Below are positions 1 to 7,318 of a DNA stretch of 34,423 bases, in pieces (position 1 is the stretch's first letter; every line of letters begins with the position of its first letter). Both the position numbers and the translations under genes were made by a program. Under the pieces are notes generated by a model. It was not told the DNA's origin. It did not search any database and saw only the letters and a program-made list of their open reading frames with translations. The stretch lies in assembly GCA_938039295.1 (NCBI GenBank), contig CALHUY010000022.1:1-34423 (forward strand), in the 5' to 3' direction. This DNA is from an uncultured Solobacterium sp. Lineage in GTDB: Bacteria; Bacillota_I; Bacilli_A; Erysipelotrichales; Erysipelotrichaceae.

Positions 1-148
1 AATTCCTAAAATCGGTGAGAAGACTGCGCAAGCCATTCTTGATTATCGTAGCCAATATGGATTGTTTAAGAATTTAGAAGATTTAATGAAGGTAAAAGGA
101 ATTGGTCAAGTGAAGTTTGATTTTATTAAAGATAAGATTTGTTTATGA
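1..148 (+). CDS. comEA: ComEA-like DNA-binding protein, 3' end only
   Basis: The left edge cuts this gene; only the last 48 codons are present, ending in TGA at 146-148. The peptide reads IPKIGEKTAQAILDYR, then a second block ending VKGIGQVKFDFIKDKICL. These are two helix-hairpin-helix motifs with the Gly-hydrophobic-Gly turns (KIGEKTA, GIGQVK) typical of the C-terminal DNA-binding domain of ComEA, the receptor that binds incoming double-stranded DNA at the membrane during transformation. The stop overlaps the comEC start in an ATGA, the usual comEA-comEC arrangement, which supports the name. The membrane anchor and N-terminal part are outside the window, so another HhH protein is formally possible. 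Confidence 0.85.
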   Translation, partial: IPKIGEKTAQAILDYRSQYGLFKNLEDLMKVKGIGQVKFDFIKDKICL

Positions 149-1983
149 AAGGAATCTTAAATAATCCATTACTTGTTTTGTTGATGTATCTATTTTGTCT
201 TTCTTTTAAAGGAACATCTAAATTTTATGTAATACTTCTATGTGTTTTATATTGGTACCGACATCATAGTGTAAGAAGTTGTCTGTGGCTTAGTTGTATT
301 TTATGTATTACATGTCTTCCAAAGTTTCATTTTCTACAATCGAATGTTTATCGTATTGTCGATGTTAAAAGTAATTATGCAATTATCGAAAATAGAGATA
401 ATAGAATCGTTGTTTATACAACTTCAACATTGCCATTTGATGCGGAAGTAGAAGTAAATAATCATATTTATTCATTTGATTATGATTCTAAGTTCTATGG
501 CTTTTCACAATACCAGTGGGCAAAAGAAAATGACTTTAGTGGCTATACATATCAGTCTGAAATAAAGGTTATTCAAACACATTTTACATTACGTTCTTGG
601 ACTCAGAAGCAAATCGATAAAGTTAGTAATAATCTACAGAAAGAGATGTTGTATCAGATTATCTTTCGCATTAAAAGTAAAGGAATTGATATCACAGATA
701 TTTATGAACAAAGTGGTTTTTCGTATGTTGCTGGTGTATGGTTATTGTTATATCTCATCAAGTTTTTTACTACGCAACAACAACGTAAATATATTAAAAT
801 TGCATGCTTAATTGTATTAAATTTATTTTATTATTATCCAATTGTGTTATTGTATTCGTTATTGTCTACTTTACTACAGTTTTTTGATATACCTCAAAGA
901 GTAAAAATACTTTTTTCCAGTATTGTTTTATTAGTTATATATCCTAATGCAATTTATTCTTTGTCTTTTCAAATCCCACTCATATATCGTTTACAAAATG
1001 TTTTTGGAACATCCCAACGAAAGATACGAACAGCTATCATAATAGCTGGAATATGTAGCATTAAATTTCATTCCATTCAAATCTTATCGTTATTATTTTA
1101 TCCAGTATTACGTTATTTAATGGGTTTTACTTGGATGATGGGATTTGTTCAATTGTGGACTGGATTTAATTCAGTATATCTAGTATCAATCGTATCTAAA
1201 ATTTTTACAAAGATTCAATCAGTAAAGCTTTATGGAAATATTTTTGGTATTGGTATATTATTTCCATTTATTCTGTATGGAAGTTTAAGACAGAAAAAGT
1301 TTGGTCTATATTATCTAAGTATCTTTATGTTATTGACGATAGGTTTATCTCTATTACATCCACTATCAGAAGTTACTGTTTTAAACAATCCTAAAGATAC
1401 CAATATTATTTTAAAACCTTCATTATCAAATAAAGCTACAGTATTATCTCTTACAAATGAAGTATTTGATAAAGATTTGCAAAGTTATTTATATGCAAAA
1501 GGAATAACAAGTATACATACATATATTGAATTAGTAGGCGAAGTAGAAGGAATTAACGTAATATCTAGTTTAGATAGTACGGTTGTAAAACAATTAAACC
1601 AAATGAACACAGATCATCCCATCTGGTACTTCAATTATGATGGACTAATGTTTATTGTGTTTACGTATCTTGAACAAAAAGAAATTACTTATTTTTTAAA
1701 TCATTATGATAACTTAAATATCGATGTAATGATTCTTTCAAATCATGGTTCTACGAATTCTAATCCACCAGAGTTATTTGATCATATACAACCAAAGCTA
1801 TGTATCTCAATCAATAAACCCTATTTAAATAGTCATTTACCATCTCGTACAGTGATTACAGAATTGAAGAAAAGGGGGATTATGTTGTTAGATACTGGTA
1901 GTTATGGTGATATTTCATTTTTTAGTATCTTTCATAAGCATTTCGCTCTAACATCAAGCGGGAAAATTGTTATAATTAACTAG
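145..1983 (+). CDS. comEC: ComEC/Rec2-type DNA uptake channel with degenerate C-terminal domain
   Basis: ComEC forms the inner-membrane channel that takes up single-stranded DNA. The ATG at 145 overlaps the comEA stop; a TTG six bases earlier is possible but less likely. The protein is about 612 aa, shorter than the roughly 750 aa typical of Bacillus. It has N-terminal membrane helices (residues 5-60), a soluble OB-like part (about 70-150), the multi-helix competence domain (about 190-400) and a C-terminal domain from about 409 that aligns by position with the metallo-beta-lactamase-like domain. In that domain the DxGQGDS start and the HxHxDH metal motif are not recognisable (the equivalent stretches read NNPKDTN and IELVGEVEGI), although a late SNHGSTNS motif survives. 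The gene is visibly more A+T-rich than its neighbours, as is common for membrane proteins. holA starts 3 bases downstream. Confidence 0.85.
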   Translation: MKGILNNPLLVLLMYLFCLSFKGTSKFYVILLCVLYWYRHHSVRSCLWLSCILCITCLPKFHFLQSNVYRIVDVKSNYAIIENRDNRIVVYTTSTLPFDAEVEVNNHIYSFDYDSKFYGFSQYQWAKENDFSGYTYQSEIKVIQTHFTLRSWTQKQIDKVSNNLQKEMLYQIIFRIKSKGIDITDIYEQSGFSYVAGVWLLLYLIKFFTTQQQRKYIKIACLIVLNLFYYYPIVLLYSLLSTLLQFFDIPQRVKILFSSIVLLVIYPNAIYSLSFQIPLIYRLQNVFGTSQRKIRTAIIIAGICSIKFHSIQILSLLFYPVLRYLMGFTWMMGFVQLWTGFNSVYLVSIVSKIFTKIQSVKLYGNIFGIGILFPFILYGSLRQKKFGLYYLSIFMLLTIGLSLLHPLSEVTVLNNPKDTNIILKPSLSNKATVLSLTNEVFDKDLQSYLYAKGITSIHTYIELVGEVEGINVISSLDSTVVKQLNQMNTDHPIWYFNYDGLMFIVFTYLEQKEITYFLNHYDNLNIDVMILSNHGSTNSNPPELFDHIQPKLCISINKPYLNSHLPSRTVITELKKRGIMLLDTGSYGDISFFSIFHKHFALTSSGKIVIIN

Positions 1984-1986
1984 TAT

Positions 1987-2987
1987 ATGACAGTATATTT
2001 ATTGAGTGGAAAAGATATGTTTCGACAAGAGGAGCGCTTAGCTACTCTTTTAAAAGAGTTTTCTATTGATAAGGACTATGTCACAACCTTTGATGCATCA
2101 AATGCGAAGACATTTCGGTTTGATGAGGCTTTGATGGCTTGTGATACTTTTTCACTATTTGATGATACAGCTAAAAAAGCTGTAATTATCAAAGAACCAC
2201 ATTTCTTACGTGCTAGTGTTAAAACCGGTAAGAAAGAAACAGATAAACAAGAACAAGAAAAAGAACAACGTTTAAAATCTTTAGAAGCTTATCTTAAGAA
2301 TCCAAATCCAAATACATTACTCGTATTTTATTGTCATACATTCTCTGCTGATACGAGAAAGAAAGAGTATAAACTTCTTACTACTTATGATACTAGGGTT
2401 GTTAAATTTGAACTGATGAAACCTTGGGAGTTTGAGAAGTATGTTGATGATAAGTTAAAAGAACGTAAGTTTAAACTAACCCGTGAAGCGCGTATAGAAT
2501 TGTTAGAACGTGTCAGTAATGATACGTTAAAATTCCATAACGCTCTTGTTAAGATTGATCTTTATGGAAAGAGAGAACTTAATCTTGAAGATGTTATGCA
2601 TATTGTACCGATGAATGCTGATTTAAATATCTTTAGAATGAGTAATTCATTTGTTGCGCATGACTTGTCCTCTACATTACTTGCAGTAGATGAGATGTTA
2701 CAAGCTCGTTATGACTATGTTGCGATGATTGCGATGCTTGCAAACTACGTAGTTTATACAATATCAAAAAGCTCTATGAACGTGGTTTATCGGATAGTAT
2801 GATTGCGACAAGACTACATGCGGATGATTGGGCAATCAAAAAAGGCTTAGAAAGTTGTTATCATCTGCAGTCAAAGACAATATTAAGATATTTAGAAGAA
2901 CTTGCAACATTGGAACAAGGTATCAAAGCTGGACGTATTGAACCTAAGAATGGTTTTGAGCAGTTCTTATTAAAGAATGGGAGTTAA
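1987..2987 (+). CDS. holA: DNA polymerase III delta subunit, broken by a 1-nt frameshift
   Basis: HolA opens the sliding clamp and is part of the essential clamp loader. The N-terminal 250 or so residues (MTVYLLSGKDMFRQEERLAT onward) read in the frame starting at 1987. That frame hits TGA at 2800-2802 after a nonsense tail (SSMNVVYRIV). The expected continuation, KLYERGLSDSMIATRLHADD through FEQFLLKNGS, is in the -1 frame and ends at 2987. The frame change falls in a run of five A at 2766-2770; one more A would give a continuous 333-aa protein, close to the usual length of about 340. An ATG at 2799 overlaps the early stop as ATGA, so the last 62 residues could in principle be made separately by coupled translation. 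A sequencing error or a real homopolymer indel are both possible. A conserved gene order (comEC-holA) supports the name. Confidence 0.85.
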
Positions 2988-2988
2988 C

Positions 2989-4200
2989 ATGCAATCAATC
3001 AAAGAACTATATAAAATAGGACGTGGACCAAGTAGTTCACATACATTAGCACCAGAGAGAGCATGTAAGCTCTTCAATGAAACATTTGGTGCATTTCCTT
3101 ACTATGAAGCTGAGTTATTTGGCTCTTTATCCTTAACTGGAAAGGGACATCATACGGATGCGATTATCGAACAGACACTACCAGGTGAAGTTAAAGTAAT
3201 CTTCTCTTTAGAATGGGAAGAGGATTTCCCTAATGGATTCTACATTCGCGCATATAATGATCAACATGAATTACAACAGCGTTGGACTGTATTCTCCATC
3301 GGTGGTGGTAGTATCCGTATCGTAGAAAAAGATCTTGATTGGAACGATGAAGTATATCAAGAGAATTCACTAAAAGAAATTAAACAAGCATTACAGGATA
3401 GAAATGAAACTTTACTTTCATATATCTATTCTTATGAACCTAATTTACGTGAATATCTTTCCGATATTGTAGATGCCGAAGTCGAATGTGTTCACGCTGG
3501 TATTACAGCTGAGGCTGGAACGTTACCAGGGAAGTTAAAGATGCAAAGAGTTGCACGTAAGTTATATACAGAAAGTCTCGAGAGTACGAGTTCTTATGCA
3601 AATGATTTAAAGTTAATGAGTTATGCGTATGCTGCTGGCGAAGAAAATGCAGACACACATAAGGTAGTTACTGCACCAACACTAGGTGCATGTGGTGTTA
3701 TCGCAGCGTTAACATATCATTGCATTCATGATTTGAAGATTGAAAAAGATAAGATGATCGACGCTCTTGCAATTGGTGGTATCTTTGGCAACTTAATCAA
3801 ACATAATGCGACAATTTCAGGTGCAGTAGGTGGTTGCCAGGCTGAAGTTGGATCTGCAGTTGCGATGGCTAGTGCTGCGTTTACGTATATCTTAGGTGGA
3901 AATCTAAATGATATCGAATATGCAGCTGAGATTGGTATTGAGCATCATTTAGGTTTAACTTGTGACCCAGTAATGGGATATGTCATGATTCCTTGTATAG
4001 AACGTAATTCACAAGGTATCTTACGTGCTATTGATGCTGCGAACTTAGCAATTCATATGAATAAAGTTCGTGCTACACATAAGGTAAGTTTTGATACAAT
4101 CGTCGAAACAATGAAGGAAACAGGGAATTGTATTCCGATGAGTTTGAAGGAAACATCCATCGGTGGATTGGCTAAATATTTTGATGAAAGCCAGTGCTAA
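2989..4200 (+). CDS. sdaA: L-serine dehydratase, iron-sulfur-dependent, single chain (beta+alpha)
   Basis: It deaminates L-serine to pyruvate and ammonia in the cytoplasm. I chose the ATG at 2989 because GGGAG lies five bases upstream; an in-frame ATG at 2977 inside holA is less likely. The 403-aa chain begins with the beta domain, shown by the signature GRGPSSSHTLAPERA near residue 12 and a GSLSLTGKGHHTD motif. The alpha domain occupies the C-terminal half, with the motifs APTLGACGVIAA, AVGGCQAEVGSA, LTCDPVMG and IPCIERN. The cysteines in the last three are the expected [4Fe-4S] ligands, so the enzyme should be oxygen-sensitive. Many Bacillota split the protein into SdaAA and SdaAB; here both parts are fused in beta-alpha order. 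Product pyruvate could feed the acetate kinase encoded further along, but that link is inference. Confidence 0.88.
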   Translation: MQSIKELYKIGRGPSSSHTLAPERACKLFNETFGAFPYYEAELFGSLSLTGKGHHTDAIIEQTLPGEVKVIFSLEWEEDFPNGFYIRAYNDQHELQQRWTVFSIGGGSIRIVEKDLDWNDEVYQENSLKEIKQALQDRNETLLSYIYSYEPNLREYLSDIVDAEVECVHAGITAEAGTLPGKLKMQRVARKLYTESLESTSSYANDLKLMSYAYAAGEENADTHKVVTAPTLGACGVIAALTYHCIHDLKIEKDKMIDALAIGGIFGNLIKHNATISGAVGGCQAEVGSAVAMASAAFTYILGGNLNDIEYAAEIGIEHHLGLTCDPVMGYVMIPCIERNSQGILRAIDAANLAIHMNKVRATHKVSFDTIVETMKETGNCIPMSLKETSIGGLAKYFDESQC

Positions 4201-4672
4201 AAATAAAAAGGTTATTCATCCATTGGAACCAATCTATGATGAACAATCTAAAGTACTAATATTAGGGTCTTTTCCTTCAGTAATTAGCAGAAAAGATATG
4301 ATGTACTATGCAAATAAAACGAATCGATTTTGGTCTGTGATGGAGGCTTTATTTAAGGAAGAAATTACGGACCATGTGTCGTTTTGTCACAAACATCATT
4401 TAGCAATGTGGGATGTAATTCATTCTTGTACGATAGAAGGTTCCTCGGATTCTTCTATCAAAAATGTAATACCAAATGATATTGCTGGATTAGTTCAAAA
4501 AACACATATTGAATTAATTGTTACTACTGGTAAGAAAGCTTCTGCTTTGTATGAACAATATATTCATTTAGATTTACCACATATCAGTTTGCCTAGTACT
4601 TCTGCAGCAAACGCAAAGATGAGACTTGAGGAACTGGTATACGAGTATCGAAAGATTAAGGAGGTATTATGA
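4184..4672 (+). CDS. Hypoxanthine (deoxyinosine)-DNA glycosylase, UDG superfamily
   Basis: A 162-aa enzyme likely to excise deaminated bases, mainly hypoxanthine, from DNA as the first step of base excision repair. The N-terminal block HPLEPIYDEQSKVLILGSFP followed by SVISRKDMMYYANKTNRFW is the signature of the HDG branch of the uracil-DNA glycosylase superfamily: the Gly-Ser-Phe-Pro-Ser loop, a tyrosine pair and NRFW. The late loop PSTSAANA is the second active-site motif. The ATG at 4184 lies inside the end of the serine dehydratase gene (17-bp overlap), and a GTG at 4163 is an alternative. No clear ribosome binding site precedes either, so coupling to the upstream gene is likely. The stop overlaps the next start as ATGA. 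Substrate preference is inferred from the family; uracil activity cannot be excluded. Confidence 0.8.
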   Translation: MKASAKNKKVIHPLEPIYDEQSKVLILGSFPSVISRKDMMYYANKTNRFWSVMEALFKEEITDHVSFCHKHHLAMWDVIHSCTIEGSSDSSIKNVIPNDIAGLVQKTHIELIVTTGKKASALYEQYIHLDLPHISLPSTSAANAKMRLEELVYEYRKIKEVL

Positions 4673-6816
4673 AAAAAGCTGAATTACTTGCACCAGCAGG
4701 AAATATGGAAGCCTTGATTGCGGCTGTACAAGCTGGATGTGATGCAGTTTATTTAGGACTTAATTCTTTTTCGGCTCGTGCCTTTGCAGATAATTTTTCA
4801 AGAGAAGAACTGGTTGAAGCAGTACGATATTGTCATATTCGTGGTGTAAAAGTATATGTCACGATGAATACAATTCTTTATGAACCGGAGATAGAAGCTG
4901 CGAAAAATCAAATTCAATTCTTATATGACCATGATGTGGATGCTTTATTAATCCAAGATTTCGGACTATTTCATTATGTTCGTACATGTTTCCCTGATTT
5001 TGAAGTACATTGTTCAACCCAGATGCATATCCACAATATGTCTGGTATTGAGTATATGAAAACACAAGGTGTTAAACGTGTTGTATTAGCACGTGAGTCG
5101 CCAATTGAACTGGTTGAAAAAGCTTGTAAGAGTGGCATGGATATTGAAGTATTTGCATATGGAGCTATCTGTATCAGCTATAGTGGACAATGTCAGTTTA
5201 GTGTTGTTACAAAACAACGTAGTGCAAACCGTGGGATGTGTGCACAATGTTGCCGTATGAAATACTACAAGGAAGATGGTACTGAATTTGAAGAAGGTGA
5301 ATATATTCTTAGCCCAAAGGATTTAAATGTAATTGATCAATTGCCAAAGCTATTAGCAGCTGGAGTTAGTAGTCTTAAAATTGAAGGTCGTATGAAACGG
5401 CCTGAATATGTTTGGTTAATTACGAAGACTTTCCGTGAAGCTATCGATGCATATTATAGAAATGAATCGTATCATGTTACTAAGAAACGTCAAGAAGAGT
5501 TGAAACTAATGTTTAATCGCGGTTTTTCTGAAGGGCATTTATTCCACGATGATGTTTCTAAACGTATGAGTCAGTATCGTCCAAATCACCAAGGCATTGT
5601 GATAGGCGAAGTTGTTGATTTCTATAAGGGTAAAGTTAAGGTAAAACTAACAAAACCACTTTATCAACATGATGGTTTACGAATTCTGAGTGAACCAGAA
5701 GATATCGGTCTAACTGCGGTTAAAATCTATGATCAAAAAAATCTTTTAGTAAATAGTGCAAATCCAGGTCAAATAGTAACTTTAGAATGTAAAGAGGGAA
5801 GACCAAAGAAAGGTCAAAAATTACATAAAACAACAGATACAAGACTACTAGATGAAGTGCAACATCATATTGAAGAGTACAGAAGACTTGTAGATATAAC
5901 TGTTTCTTATGAAGCTAAAATTGGACAACCATTAAAGCTAGTTGTAAGTGATGGTGAACATACTGTTGTACAAGAAAGCTCAATCAATCTAGAACAAGCG
6001 AAAAACGCTCCATTATCAAAGGAAAAGATAGAGGCTGGTTTAGCCAAAACAGGTGCATTTGCATACCGTATTACAAAATTTATGGGAGAGATTGAAAACA
6101 TTTTCTTACCAGTCAGTGTTATCAATGAAACCCGTAGGCTTGCATTAGAAAAATTAGATGACTTACGTGCTGTGCAACATGTACGAAAAGGTATACAAGA
6201 ATATTACTACCATACAGACAATATATTTGATCGAAATTACAAGTATATTATTCAAACCAAAAAACCTAGAACATTTGATTGTGAGAATTACTTGAATGTC
6301 GTTGAAAATGACACAGTTACTCCAGTTATCCATGAATCACAAGAGGGTACTACCACCCTAGTTAATACTGTACTTTCGCAAGCTGGAGACTTTAATAATA
6401 TACTTGTAGATTGTATTGGTGGTATGACACTTAACGTTGTAAATTCGTATGCTATTGCATATTTATTATCGATTCCAGGGATTAAAGGAGTTATTCTTTC
6501 TGGAGAAATGAGTGACTTTCAGATAGAAAAGACACTAGATGCTTTTGAACAACGATATGGCTTTAAGGCGCCAGTTTATAAGCTTATTTACGGTAAACGT
6601 ACCTTGATGCACATTAAAGATCGTTTCTCAAAAGAGCAAAATTTAAAATTTATGAGCGATTTACATGGCAATCGTTATGAAATATCGTATAATGCTAGCG
6701 AGGTTTCTATCCTAGAGTCATCCGCTTTTAAAACTGGTAACCCATTCTGCATGGGTAGCTACTTGATTCTAGATGATGAAACCATCAACATAAAATCTAT
6801 ATTGGAGGATAAATAA
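4669..6816 (+). CDS. U32 family protein, RlhA-like rRNA hydroxylase candidate
   Basis: A 715-aa U32 protein with AAGGAGG just upstream of its ATG. The first 270 residues are the U32 core: KAELLAPAGNMEALIAAVQA at the N-terminus, HCSTQMHIHN, and the cysteine cluster FAYGAICISYSGQC followed by ANRGMCAQCCR. These four cysteines are thought to bind an iron-sulfur cluster in U32 enzymes. The length and the extra C-terminal region (from about residue 360) match the long U32 form that carries a DUF3656-type domain, whose E. coli member RlhA makes 5-hydroxycytidine in 23S rRNA. Older annotation calls such proteins collagenase-like peptidases; I see no classical protease motif. It overlaps the glycosylase gene by 4 bp, and mscL starts one base after its stop. 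The exact substrate is inference. Confidence 0.78.
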   Translation: MKKAELLAPAGNMEALIAAVQAGCDAVYLGLNSFSARAFADNFSREELVEAVRYCHIRGVKVYVTMNTILYEPEIEAAKNQIQFLYDHDVDALLIQDFGLFHYVRTCFPDFEVHCSTQMHIHNMSGIEYMKTQGVKRVVLARESPIELVEKACKSGMDIEVFAYGAICISYSGQCQFSVVTKQRSANRGMCAQCCRMKYYKEDGTEFEEGEYILSPKDLNVIDQLPKLLAAGVSSLKIEGRMKRPEYVWLITKTFREAIDAYYRNESYHVTKKRQEELKLMFNRGFSEGHLFHDDVSKRMSQYRPNHQGIVIGEVVDFYKGKVKVKLTKPLYQHDGLRILSEPEDIGLTAVKIYDQKNLLVNSANPGQIVTLECKEGRPKKGQKLHKTTDTRLLDEVQHHIEEYRRLVDITVSYEAKIGQPLKLVVSDGEHTVVQESSINLEQAKNAPLSKEKIEAGLAKTGAFAYRITKFMGEIENIFLPVSVINETRRLALEKLDDLRAVQHVRKGIQEYYYHTDNIFDRNYKYIIQTKKPRTFDCENYLNVVENDTVTPVIHESQEGTTTLVNTVLSQAGDFNNILVDCIGGMTLNVVNSYAIAYLLSIPGIKGVILSGEMSDFQIEKTLDAFEQRYGFKAPVYKLIYGKRTLMHIKDRFSKEQNLKFMSDLHGNRYEISYNASEVSILESSAFKTGNPFCMGSYLILDDETINIKSILEDK

Positions 6817-6817
6817 C

Positions 6818-7195
6818 ATGAAGAATTTTATTGAAGAGTTTAAGGCGTTTGCGTTACGTGGAAACGTAATGGACATGGCAATTGGTGTCATTATTGGTGG
6901 TGCATTCCAGGCTATTATCAAGTCATTCATCGACAACATCGTTAACCCATTAGTAGGTGTTGTATTCCAGGTTGACTTCTCAAGTGTTGTAATTCGTTTA
7001 GGTGCTGTTAACTTAATGATTGGTGCATTCATTTCATCCGTAATCAACTTCATCTTATTAGCGCTTGTATTATTCGTTATGGTTAAGGGTATCAACAAGC
7101 TCAAAAAGCCAGAAGTGAAGGAAGAAGCTGCTCCTGTAAAGAGTGACGAAACAGTTCTATTAGAAAAGATTTTAGAACAATTAAAGAACAAATAA
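6818..7195 (+). CDS. mscL: Large-conductance mechanosensitive channel MscL
   Basis: A homopentameric inner-membrane valve that opens under membrane tension and releases solutes on osmotic downshock. The 125-aa protein has the family layout: the N-terminal amphipathic helix FIEEFKAFALRGNVMDMAIG, a glycine-rich first membrane helix (VIIGGAFQAIIKSFIDNIVN, near residues 20-45), a periplasmic loop, a second membrane helix (about 66-90), and a charged C-terminal helix ending EKILEQLKNK. GGAGG lies 8 bases before the ATG. It is the last gene of the run starting at comEA and is followed directly by a hairpin terminator. Length and motifs are normal for the family (about 130 aa). Confidence 0.97.
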   Translation: MKNFIEEFKAFALRGNVMDMAIGVIIGGAFQAIIKSFIDNIVNPLVGVVFQVDFSSVVIRLGAVNLMIGAFISSVINFILLALVLFVMVKGINKLKKPEVKEEAAPVKSDETVLLEKILEQLKNK

Positions 7196-7203
7196 GTTTT
7201 CTG

Positions 7204-7234
7204 AAACAGCCCATAAAATATAGGCTGTTTTTTT
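7204..7234 (+). terminator. Rho-independent terminator after mscL
   Basis: An 8-bp stem (AAACAGCC at 7204-7211 and GGCTGTTT at 7223-7230) closes an 11-base loop and runs into a T tract of seven (7228-7234). It ends the comEA-mscL run and separates it from smc. Confidence 0.88.
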
Positions 7235-7285
7235 CAATTAAAATTTGTTAAATTTCCCGTTTTAGTGGTTAGAAGAGGGCTATTT

Positions 7286-7294
7286 TGTTATAAT
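7286..7294 (+). promoter_or_regulatory. Extended -10 promoter for the smc-ftsY run
   Basis: TGT followed by a perfect TATAAT (7289-7294) forms an extended -10 element. The -35 position holds only a weak TGGTTA at 17-bp spacing. Transcription would start near 7301, leaving a leader of about 18 bases with AAGGAG at 7308-7313 before the smc ATG at 7319. Confidence 0.7.
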
Positions 7295-7318
7295 ATCTAA
7301 GAGATTTAAGGAGATTTT

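Noticed and set aside
2764..2775. Programmed -1 frameshift site in holA
   Set aside because: There are only five A followed by GC in the wrong phase for a classical A-AAA-AAG slip, and no clear downstream hairpin; an indel is simpler.
2799..2987. A separate 62-aa gene after holA
   Set aside because: Its sequence is the natural C-terminus of the delta subunit, and the conserved-looking reading extends upstream of its ATG in the same frame, so it is part of a frameshifted holA.
4669..6816. Collagenase/protease function for the U32 protein
   Set aside because: No protease catalytic motif is visible; the four-cysteine cluster and long form fit the RNA-hydroxylase branch.
6769..7191. A 140-aa open frame antisense to mscL
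   Set aside because: Composition and position are those of a shadow of mscL; no ribosome site or family motif.
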